Shown piece after piece: positions 54,701-64,000 of a stretch of 64,000 bases of DNA; the first letter of the stretch is position 1; every line of letters starts with the position of its first letter. Source of the DNA: Ditylenchus dipsaci (Eukaryota > Nematoda > Chromadorea > Rhabditida > Anguinidae); assembly GCA_004194705.1 (NCBI GenBank), contig SADC01001043.1, positions 692,768-756,767 on the forward strand, given 5' to 3'. Position numbers and translations under genes: made by a program. The notes under the pieces are model-generated. The model worked only from the letters and a program-made list of their open reading frames with translations. It had not been told where the DNA came from and searched no databases.

Positions 54701-56566
54701 AAAATAGGAAATAAACAAGTGGTTGATCTCTGGCTCAGTCACTTGACAGCAGGCATGCCTGAGGCAGGCAGGCAACCGCTGTCTTTGCACAAATAAATTT
54801 TTATAAAAAAAGTAGTAGGAGTTCCGTCTACTCATTTTATTTTGCTCCATAAATAGAATCGTGAAAGAATAGGGTGGCACACGCTAACACACTTATGAAT
54901 TAGATGTTCATGAAATGGCACCCTGCAAAAGATTTTCAAAAGCGTGACGAAAGAGTGCACTTTGGCTAGATTGCATAATGATAGATTGAAAAAGCACTTT
55001 TGCAAAATATTAAATGATTTTTTGGGTAGCTAAAAGAGGAAAGTGTGCAAACAATTTCCAAAGCCTGCTTTTAAATTTGAGAAATGGAGAATCAATTTTT
55101 TTGAAATCGGCCTGCCATTCCATGTGGTTGATTTTTGGGGACCAAGCTAATTTTTGTAATAAAGATTAAAAAGTAAGAATTTACATTTCTTCAAAAAGCA
55201 AAAAATACATTTCATCAAGAATTTCCGCATTTTTTAGTCTTGTGCTTTGCTCTTTCTCATTCTACGAACCAATTTAATCAAAAAACACCAGAAATGGCAT
55301 TTTAGAGGTCAAAGTTTTGGTTGCAATCTCATCTAAAAGTGCACGCCCGAATTTTTTTGAATGTAAAAAGCAAGCAACCGAATTAGCTAGCTGACAATCC
55401 AGTTTGTAGCAGGGGTGAGAAAAATGATAGACTACTTTTTATAGGAAATGCTAAGAAAAAAGTATTTTAGTTAAACGTCGTGTCTGGGTTTTTTTTTATT
55501 ATTTTTGCATGAGAAATTCATTTTTGGCATTTCTTTTGCAAATTTTCTAAATTTCAAAATAGCAAATATATTTTTGGAGTACTGCTCTTACGGCCATTCT
55601 GGGAAGACTACAGCCTTCTTTTATTAGCTTTTTCTCTGCCTTGGGTAGGGAAGTGGAATTGCCGAGCAGTGGTTGGCACCACAGGGCACACGCAGAGAAG
55701 AAATGCCTGTTTGTGCTTAAAAACAAAAATTGTTTTTAGGGTTTGAGGCAACACATGAATATATGTGTTTTTCTTTGCAAGCAAAATAATTGATAATACG
55801 AATTTGGGTTTTGAGAAAGTGACGAAAACAGGATTAACAATAATGTTTTTTCAAAAGGAAAAACAACCAATTTATAGTACTTTTTGAGAACAAAAATTTC
55901 TTTCGGTTTAATTCCGCCTTGGGACATGCGTATTTTTTATAAAACTTTCCCAAATTTCATACAAGGCAAAAGACAGCAATTAAAAAATAAAATGACGTAT
56001 GGCCGTAGGTGGAATCGAACTTGTGAGAGTTTAACTTAAAAAAATTGTGAAGTTTCAACTCCCTTCAAAAACACTCTTTTTTAGAAATTCGAATTCTCAG
56101 TTTCGAATAAAATAAATTTTAAATAACCAAAAAAATCAAGCAAAAACTAAATTTTCTCTATTTTCAGGCCATTCGAGAGCACAAAGAGCAATTGCTGCAA
56201 CAGAGAAATGCTATGCTTGCCGAGCACCTATCGCTATGCCGAGAACTGGAAGCAGAAAATGACAATGAAGTTGAGCAAACACAAGAACAGACAGTAGTAC
56301 TACACCAGAATGCTCCAGTGGAGTGCAACCTTCCTCAGCAGCAGTCAATCCTCAGTCAATCTCCCTGCGACATCACCTCTGTAGCCAAACTCTGCTTCAC
56401 ACCTCCAGCTGCATTCCTCGAGCAGTTGAACCTGGGTGGCAATTCCGCCTTTAACACTCCAGCAATGCCTCAGAAAAAATCTGTAGACTTGTACATGGAT
56501 GGATTATTGCCAGCCGTGCCTCTGCTCTACCCCTACACCAACCAGAGCTTTGGATTAAGTTGCTGA
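51731..56566 (+). CDS. Mad/Mxi1/Mnt-type bHLH-zip repressor with SIN3-interaction helix
   Basis: MXD/MNT proteins pair with MAX on CACGTG E-boxes and recruit SIN3 corepressor, opposing MYC in the nucleus. Exon 1 51731-51866: residues 6-21 form a SID-like amphipathic helix (TLSIDQLLRAAQLLEQ). Exon 2 51956-52267: Ser/Pro-rich linker. Exon 3 54188-54332: basic region and helices (AAHNELEKNRRANLRSYLDN, LSLLTRARNHIR). Exon 4 56168-56566: leucine zipper (EQLLQQRNAMLAEHLSLCREL), then a Pro/Gln/Ser tail and stop. HNELEKNRRA is the hallmark of MXD1/MXI1. Joining exon 2 to 3 needs either one more C in the run 52229-52233 (donor 52268) or an earlier donor at 52220 with acceptor after CAGAG; as written, the downstream donor reads into TGA 52249-52251. 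A spliced form keeping the stop would encode a SID without bHLH. Confidence 0.85.
52690..52727. promoter_or_regulatory. E-box cluster in intron 2 of the Mad-like gene
   Basis: CACGTG at 52690-52695, CACATGTG at 52701-52708 and CACGTG at 52722-52727, within 38 bp. CACGTG is the binding site of MYC/MAX/MXD dimers. Nearby sequence is unique and GC-richer than average. Suggests feedback control within the network; binding is inference. Confidence 0.45.
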
Positions 56567-57857
56567 GCAACTTTTTAATTTTTGCTTGTGTCTGTCTCTC
56601 TCGAACTGATTCTACGGGTAATACTAGCCCTCCTCCTCAATATTGTAAAAGGCATTTTAAAAGCCTTTTTATTGTTATGCTTCTATTTTCTGCTTGTGCA
56701 GCCGATTGAGCTCAGATAAAAGAGGGAACAAGCGTGTTGGCATGTTAAAAGTTTCTGATAGATATTTATGCTATTTGAATGTGTAGGAGACTGTTTGTAA
56801 AGGCTTTAATTTAACTTTTCTCCTGCCTGTTTCATCCGCTAAAATGGTTATTTTGGAGAATTTTTTTTTCAAAACTCATTTGTATTATGTAAATGCCAAA
56901 TGTTATTTGTGTTTTTGTTGTAATAAGTGTGCTAACTGTTATGAATGATAAAAAAAATTAAAACAAATCTAGATTTGCATAATATTTACGCAAAATATTC
57001 ATTAAAACTGTATAAAGTCAAATTCTTGGTAGTAGAGCTTGCTGGCTTAATATGAAAAGTACAGGGTGATCAAAGTTTTTGTGGGTCTACCCGGGCTCTA
57101 TCGATTCTTCTTTTTAGATTTTGGATTATGCATCCCAAGTTTTGAGATTGACCTAAACTTTTTCTGATTTTACATATGGGATTATTGAAGGTAATACGGT
57201 ACAGTAAAAAAAATGCTTTTGGGTGGAATCTAACATTCGGTTTCGTTAAAACCTTAGAACCGATATAGTTCTAAGAAAACACAATTTCGCCCGCATTTTA
57301 CTGTATCTCTTGCACTAATTCATAATAGGAAGGGAGCCCCGGTTGGGGGATCTCCTGCTCAGCGTGACTTCTCCAACCACCACACATAAACAAAGAAAAG
57401 AAGAGCAATTTGTGTGTGTGGAATGTGGTGGTCGGAGAGAGACCTGCCTGCTCACTGCCAGATCATATCATCTCCTTGATGCGGGTCCAAAGTATACTAG
57501 CCTTGTGTGTGTTTGCAAACACAACAATGATTGGTGGTTGTGACATGCGTCAACCACACACTGGAGTACATGTGACTCTCGCAGTGTTTTCCCCGTTTTT
57601 GTCGCTTATTTCCTTTTCTGTTGACTCTTTTCTTTTGTGCTACTACTCATTGCTAATGCTACAATGAAAACAGAATAAGATAAATATTTAGAAAAATATT
57701 TTCTCTGTTAAGTTTGCTTTGTGGTTCGCAGAAACTAGATGAAATAATGGGGTTGGAATGTTAAAAAACCAGCCTGACCACTTTACAAAATTGCCGTTAT
57801 TGCCATACTGCCATTTCCCCAAGAATTTTTATCAAAATGCATAAAATGGGCCTCCAA

Positions 57858-58047
57858 CAGGGCTGCGTCGGAACCGGGAAAAAATCGGAACGGATTTCGG
57901 AATCGGAACTCCAGAATTTTCGGAATCGGAATTCGGATTTCGGAACTTGGCCTATTTTTTCGGAATTCGGATTTCTGAATTCGGAACTCAAAAAGTATCG
58001 GATTTCGGAATTCGGAATTCGGATTTCGGAATTCCGACGCACCCCTG
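57858..58047. mobile_element. hAT-like MITE with GGAATTCGGA arms, 8-bp TSD
   Basis: Ends CAGGGCTGCGTCGGAA and inverted CAGGGGTGCGTCGGAA, flanked by exact 8-bp duplication GCCTCCAA (57850-57857, 58048-58055). Interior is degenerate GGAATTCGGATTTC repeats. CAGGG ends and 8-bp duplications are classic hAT features. Confidence 0.9.
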
Positions 58048-58682
58048 GCCTCCAACTATTTTTTTTATTTCTGACTTTTGGCGGCTGAGATGTGTTTTTG
58101 TTCCATCAAGCAAAATCCCAAAATCTTGATCCGATAATAACTGTAGTCGAAAATGATAAACTGTAGAATTTTTCGTTTATCATGTGAGAAATTCTACAGA
58201 TAACGATGTCTCTCATCCTGAATCAGTATTAGTGGGTCATTTTCAAAATGGTGCGAAAACGATACTAGTGGAAACATAAAATCCGGAACTCAAAAAAATC
58301 TGAACGTCTTGCAAAATTAACATTATACTTCAAAATTAAGCTGCGTGTACAATCTTTTTTTGTGAATGAAAATTATTGTTTAAATTAAAATCTAACTCTT
58401 GTTGTGGGCGAAAAGTGTCGGTAATGATACTAAAAACTTGACATTTCCTTTTAACATGTTTTAAAAATTAAAAATGGAGTGATTTAATTTAGCTAAAGGT
58501 CATTGAAATTTCAGCTCTTTTATATTTCCCCCCTCCCATACTCAGATTTTTTGAAAAAAGACCCAAAATCACCTTCCGGACTCATTTTTTCTGCTCAACA
58601 CGATGAAAGAGACATATCTTAACACTTTCTGAATAAAAACTTTTAATTTTGTTAAAAAAATTTGCTTCCACCCGTCAGGCAA

Positions 58683-59780
58683 AAATGGTCCTTTAAGGGT
58701 ATTTTTCACCCATTTTTAGCCTTTTTCAAGTCAAATGAAGGTGAAAATGATAGATTTTAAACAGGTTTTTACTTTCTGGGGCCTACCGCATAAAGAAACT
58801 CTGGTATGCATGTTTTTTCATGCATCCAGAGTCACTTTCGAGTGATTTACGTCTAAGGTATGTGGGTGTGCGCATCTCAACTCCAAGCCCCCTGCACCCC
58901 GAAGGGGTTTACAGTTTACCCCGAAGGGGGTGCAGGGGGCTTAAGAGTTGAGATGCGCACACCCACATACCTTAGACATGATTCCGAGAAGTACTCTCGA
59001 TCAAAAAACGCATGTAGAGTCTATTTTTGCGACGTCCCATGTAGAAAAACATTGTAAGACAGTCAACTTAACACAAACATTCACTCTTTTACTTTTTCTT
59101 TGAAAGTGGCCCCTTTTATTCCCTTCTCCTCTCTATACAGCCTTTATTCCATTAAAAATGTTTGGCGGCAATTCAAAAATATTTTTTTTTGGATATTTTT
59201 CACATTTTTTGCTTCGGGAGACCAAGGCAAAAAAAATTCTGAAATTTTTTTTCTCTGGAAAAAGTGCTTTCCCAATCCTGAAAACGTGTTTTCTGCACGT
59301 TAAAGATGAAAAGAAGCACGATTGAGATGATTTTGGTCGTTTTCGGGCGACACACACATTGTGTACTCCGGCCAAGAAATGGTCCAGAAAAATGGTCCTT
59401 TAAGGGTATTTTTCACCCATTTTTAGCCTTTTTCAAGTCAAATGAAGGTGAAAATGATAGATTTTAAACAGGTTTTTACTTTCTGGGGCCTACCGCATAA
59501 AGAAACTCTGGTATGCATGTTTTTTCATGCATCCAGAGTCACTTTCGAGTGATTTACGTCTAAGGTATGTGGATGTGCGCATCTCAACCCCAAGCAACCA
59601 AGCCCCCTGCGCCCACTTACCTTAGACATAATTCCGAGCAAGACTCTTGATCAAAAATGCATTTAAAGAGTCTTTTTGCCCAGCTCCAGCAAGAAAAATG
59701 TGATGAATCACCCAAAAATGACCCTAAAATACCTTAAAAGGACCATTTTTCCCTGACGGATAGAGGCAATTTTTTTTTGT
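58683..59780. repeat. Direct and inverted copies of a ~195-bp dispersed repeat
   Basis: 58683-58880 and 59390-59584 are nearly identical (AAATGGTCCTTTAAGGGTAT through GTCTAAGGTATGTGG). Inverted partial copies follow each (58930-58990, 59620-59780), and a palindrome centred near 58910 repeats CCCCGAAGGGG. Diverged relatives occur at 2800-2990, 32930-33040 and 46300-46560. Confidence 0.7.
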
Positions 59781-61461
59781 CAAAATTCAAAACTTTTTAG
59801 TCAGAAAATGTTAAGCTGTGTTTCTTTCATCGTGTTGAGCAGAAAAAATGAGTTCAGGGAGTGATTTTAGGTCAATTTTCAAAAAATCCGAGTATGGGGG
59901 GGGGAACTATAAAAGCTCCGAAATTTCTATTTCCAAAAAGTAAGTGAAATATACTATGAAAAGGCTTTTGAATTCATCGATCGAGCGTGAAAAACTCGTT
60001 TTTGTTGTGCTGCAAGCATATATAGCTATAGGTGTAACACATCGAAATTAACCAACAGAAAACACCAGACTCGTGACAATGCTTTTCTCTAAAGACCGAT
60101 CTTCTTGTTTATAACTTCATTTCACAAAGATTATATGCTAGAAAAATCGAGAAATTTCAGAATCGAAAACACAGCTTTCAACGGTGGTTTAGGTTGACCG
60201 AAAAGTTGATGCAGAATTGAAATTTTGGCCGTATTACAAAAGTATGTGTGTTTTTTAGCCTGGTGAACATGCTGTTTATTTTATTTCTTTAGTTTGGGGA
60301 AAGAGCGTTTTATTGACCTAAGCACAGCAGGTTTGCAAAATTTACTTGATTGGGCACTTTTTTGTTTTCTGGGGACTAATATTTAGGTAATTTTTAATAG
60401 GGGTTAAAAAGAAAAATTTTGGAGGGGGTGGCTGTTGGTTTGTTTGCTTCTATGGTCAAAATTTCAAATTCTCAGTTTTACATAGCCCAAATTTGCTGTT
60501 GCATGAATAAAACCATGTAAATCCACACGCGAAAATAGACCCTGTGCCAGACCAAAATATTGTGGTCCTGGCTCGAGCTTTTAGTTTCGGGTCATACATT
60601 CGGGACACAATATCGAGGGCATTGTAAAAGTCTGCTGTGTGCATTGTTAAGCACAAAAAAGTGTCTGTCTCAATATTGCAAAAGCTAGTCTGTTCACGTG
60701 CCCACTACTAAACAGCACTGAAAAAGAGATCACGTGACTATAGCATGCACTGCAGAGATGCAGCCCTGTTCACTTGATTGACAACCACAACCAGCATTGG
60801 GAGATGCAATGGGGGCACCAGGGACCCAGTGATAAATGGTGGACTCTGCTGTCGACTTTGAGTGTTCCCCCACATTGTGAATGTGTCTGGCTATGCTGGG
60901 GATGACTGGATGGTCTACAAGATTGATTGAACAGAGAGAGAGAAACACTTTGATTCTTTCGAGAATGTAGTCTATTGCTGGAGAATGTTTGAGAAAGAAA
61001 AAAGGTTCCTTATTGTTTCGAGAAGAACACAAATTTCATGTGAATGTTTTTAAATGAATATCACATGTTTGCGGTAATCATTCAATTATCTTTTCAAACT
61101 CAAATCCAAATTCTATTCCAAAGTTGTGACCCGGCTAGTTTCTATTAGAGCTTTAGGTTTAAAAGCCTCGAAGAGCAACGAAACAAATTAGAATTCTATG
61201 TACAACATGTGAATTCTCAGCCAGGACCGTAGTTGCACCCCTGCCAGGATCAGGCATCGGAAAATTTGGTCGCCGGTGTTAACGCTAGCGCTGTAACTAT
61301 AGTCAAGACAAACGATGAACTTAATGATCCTTAGGGATTAGCCACTTCGAATTTATTGCAGAAACACTTATGATTAACGAACATTTGGTCGTAGATGTTT
61401 TCGTTTCTCAGTTTATTCCTCTCATAAAGTAGCCTGTCTTTGTAGGATTTTTGGGGACGCA

Positions 61462-61545
61462 ACCGGCTTGCCAACAAAAAACTCGCCAACGTAAAAGACT
61501 TGCCAACATCAGAACTCGTCAATGCAAAAACTCGCCAACGTCGAC
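61462..61545. repeat. Short tandem motif AACTCGCCAACGT
   Basis: Six imperfect units of about 15 bp (CTTGCCAAC, CTCGCCAACG, CTTGCCAAC, CTCGTCAATG, CTCGCCAACG) next to each other. Similar in style to the periodic arms of the DNA elements, but no inverted partner was found nearby. Confidence 0.55.
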
Positions 61546-62034
61546 AATGCTGAACACGAATCCGATGTCAGAATCAGCTGGTTGTTTAGCAAAAAAAAGT
61601 TTTACGTCAAAATATTTTTCTACTTTTCACGAATTGTTTAAAAAAACCAGTTTTTGTCGTCGTGGGACTTAAGGAATTTTTAGCTTATCTTGTAGAGCAG
61701 GAGCAGCGCTACAAAATGCAATAAAATTTGTTCTGCATTAGCGGGTCACAGTCCGAAAAAACGGGGTTCTTTCTAAAGAAATGATTTTCAAAATTTAAAA
61801 ACTTTTCAAACTTTAGGCTATTTTTCCACATTTTCTTAATTATTTTAGAAAACCCTTATACATATTAGAAAGCAAATTTATTGAGAAGTAAAAGCCAGTG
61901 AGATGAGCTAAGATGAGCCAGTGAGATGAGGTAATTTGTCAGACAAGGGAATAAAAATACCTGAGAAAAGAAGCTATTGGATAAAACATACCCTTGGCGA
62001 AAAATATGCCATTGGCGAAACGATTACGTAGCTC

Positions 62035-62191
62035 GATTTTGCCCATCGTTTTTTAAAACCCTGAAGTTTTTGCTTTTAAAAAAGCAAAACCTCGATTTAA
62101 CGACCCCTTTTAAGAATTAAAGGGTCTTAAAATCGAGGTTTTGCTTTTTAAAAGCAAAAACTTTAGGTTTTTGAAAAACGATCGGCAAAAT
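62035..62191. mobile_element. Foldback MITE, AAAACCTCGATTTAACGACC core
   Basis: GATTTTGCCCATCGTTTTT... is repeated inverted as ...AAAAACGATCGGCAAAATC; the inner arms GCAAAACCTCGATTTAA and inverse surround AAGAATT. About 157 bp, non-coding. Confidence 0.65.
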
Positions 62192-62559
62192 CGGAATCCT
62201 TGCGATATTTGCGACCGGACTCTAGAAACAGAACTGACACAGCGTTTTTAAAATTAGCTTGAAAAAAGTGTCCGACCCTAGGTGGGAACGAACTTGAGGT
62301 GGGAGTATGTGGAAACGGCATTGATCCCAGGCGGTTGTACCTTCATCCAGGTGTATATTTTTGCTTTTGAACTCCTAAATTTTCTACTATATATGTTTTT
62401 TTTAATATAAGTTTAATATAAGTTTTTTTATAAGTTTTTATAATCCTGATGAGAATCAATATGGCATTCTGATCAATATGGCCTTTAATGGAATCTCTGG
62501 TATCTGTCAGTACTTTGAGACCTTTATGTACAGATCCGTACGACTCTAAGTTTAGACAG

Positions 62560-62715
62560 CCAAAATTTAACTATCCAGACATAGAAAACAACCTTCGAGC
62601 GACTTTGCAATCACCTCATTAAATTGTTTGGAATACTTTCGATTCACCTATTCCAAGACCAATTCCAGCACAGGAGTCTTTGGGATTCCGCCTTTGGTAA
62701 ATTTCTTCTGGGCAT
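62560..62715 (-). pseudogene. pogo-like transposase relic, second copy
   Basis: The minus strand reads GGIPKTPVLELVLE, stop, then NRKYSKQFNEVIAKSLEG, aligning with the 5110-5230 relic (PPALEIVLEWVD, EFSEEVIVKLF). The motif resembles the C-terminal region of pogo/Tigger transposases. A matching ACCGTATTTTCTCTATTAATCC end lies at 63240. Confidence 0.4.
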
Positions 62716-63609
62716 CATTTCTCATTCATCTTGCGTAGCCCATTCATTGATCTTGCGTAGAATTCTCTCTTTCAATGGCTACATTCACGAGGCACCTGGC
62801 ATCGATGAAAAGAGTTCAGCCATTCAATCGACATTTTTATAAAGACAATAATAAATTTAATTTAGCAATGTGGTAGAATTTTCGAGCTTGTGTCATAAAG
62901 CTGGTTATAAAATGAACACAATTCTAATGATAAACTAGCGTTTTTTTCACTGTTGATTTTAGCCTTTTAATAATTTTTTTATTGCAAAAAAAATTACAAT
63001 AAAATATTGCCAAGGTAAAAAACTTATTGGTGTGCAAGTAACTGTTATAGTAAAAACAACAAAGCGTATAAATTTTTACACAACCTTTCATTCTAGTAAT
63101 ACATTCTATCTCCCATGGCTTTGTCGTCACCAAATGTAGATTTTGCGCTTCCTCTGAAATAATTTGCCAATTCAAAAAAGGGTACGTAACCTAAAAACTT
63201 GAAAACTTCATTTTTTAATGCGCACCAAAACTTAGCTACCGTATTTTCTCTATTAATCCCCCACTCTCTAATAATCCCCCACCCTACGGACCTCATATCT
63301 CAGCCTAGAGCAAACATTTACCTAACTCTGTTTTTTGCGTTTCTTAATTAACACGAGCTCTCCTGATTCCACTTTTCATATTATGGTCGACTGCCCGAAA
63401 ATCTCTCAACCGACCTCAAATTTTTCCGATTTGTTAAGGGTTAAAAAATACCCCCAAATACCCCGATATGGTATCTATTTTAATTTATTCCAAATTTCAA
63501 ATTGCCCTGTACCTTTTCATATTAATTATTTGGTTCTTTGTAAATCATTTTTATATTATTGGAAAAAGGCTGTTACTAATTTGCAACAATTCATTACTGA
63601 AAACCAGTA

Positions 63610-63679
63610 CAGTCAACCCTCGACTTAATGGCATCCCTGGAGACCGGGCCTGGGGTGCCGTTAAATCGAGGGTTAACTG
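63610..63679. mobile_element. 70-bp pogo-like MITE, TA target
   Basis: CAGTCAACCCTCGACTTAATGGC and inverted CAGTTAACCCTCGATTTAACGGC, flanked by TA. One of the smallest complete elements in the window. Confidence 0.85.
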
Positions 63680-64000
63680 TACCTAACTTTCAAATTCCTG
63701 CTTTACTTTATCATAATTTTTCTCAGATTTTTCACTAAATCCCGGATCTCAGTTTTCTAACGAGCTAAAATAATTAACTGAATAATTCGAAAAATTAAGA
63801 TATCTATTGGTTTTGAATGGAGAAACACATACTTTTGTAATTTTTTAAAAGGCGACCCTTTTAAAATCGCCATAAATTTTATCTATAGACAAATTTCTTA
63901 GTTCTGTTTCACAGAACTTAGTTCAATGCAAATTAAAAATTGATTCTGTGATTTGCTTTTGGAAATGGAATTTTTTCAAGTTAAAAAATGACAAACTTTC

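Larger units (their letters stand above)
56567..64000. other. Downstream of the Mad-like gene: mostly repeats
   Basis: 56567-57000 is probably 3'UTR and flank, with a hairpin AAAGGCATTTTAAAAGCCTTT at 56649. Past 57.8 kb listed elements dominate. Around 60430-61030 is a GC-richer unique patch with CACGTG at 60697 and 60731 but no supportable coding exon. Confidence 0.4.

Noticed and set aside
57783..58129. ORFs on both strands with repeating EFRNP / SEFGI
   Set aside because: Generated by the GGAATTCGGA repeats of the hAT-like MITE 57858-58047.
60456..61032. Minus-strand ORFs of 66 and 100 codons
   Set aside because: No domain, no splice partners and no codon pattern; the region is GC-richer, which lengthens chance ORFs.

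Overview
The window is nuclear DNA from an intron-rich animal. It is AT-rich, its exons are short with GT-AG borders, and its proteins are typical metazoan ones. There is no bacterial gene organisation, rRNA or CRISPR array. I cannot name the species from sequence alone. The heavy load of short inverted-repeat transposons, and one intron that coincides with such an element, would fit lineages with active intron-creating elements (some larvacean tunicates are a known example), but that is inference.

Genes, left to right: the 3' end of a TBC1D16-like Rab-GAP gene (+, 17-2197); a two-pore-domain potassium channel gene with an aberrant second selectivity filter (+, about 3945-8218, 3' end not found); a CLC-type chloride channel gene (+, about 20797-25737); a gene with Nab2/ZC3H14-type CCCH zinc fingers and an unrecognised C-terminal domain (+, 27281-30909); a Q/S-rich protein gene of unknown function (+, 39089-41970) facing a small secreted, probably GPI-anchored protein gene (-, 42063-42785); and a Mad/Mxi1/Mnt-type bHLH-zip repressor gene with a SIN3-interaction helix (+, 51731-56566), preceded by a TATA-like box and carrying E-boxes in an intron.

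The rest is mostly mobile DNA. A decayed Ty3/Gypsy retrotransposon (-, about 11.9-15.07 kb) has lost most of its integrase. Many non-autonomous DNA transposons are present. Seven elements have exact 8-bp target duplications (hAT-like): 274-409, 15152-15387, 15694-16095, 17548-17819, 36900-37139, 39575-40799 and 57858-58047. An eighth, 35450-35661, has a palindromic 8-bp duplication. Others have TA duplications (pogo/Tc1-mariner-like). Several large foldback elements, tRNA-like SINE heads and nested insertions complete the picture. Many of the DNA elements have arms built from short GC-rich periodic motifs.

The most interesting observation is a 245-bp inverted-repeat transposon (29785-30029) inserted at a TA inside a coding exon of the CCCH gene. 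It appears to be removed as an intron whose donor lies in the element's own terminal repeat, leaving the protein unchanged. A caution for all gene models: at least seven conserved exons show a one-base shortage, mostly in homopolymer runs, which looks like draft-assembly error rather than biology.
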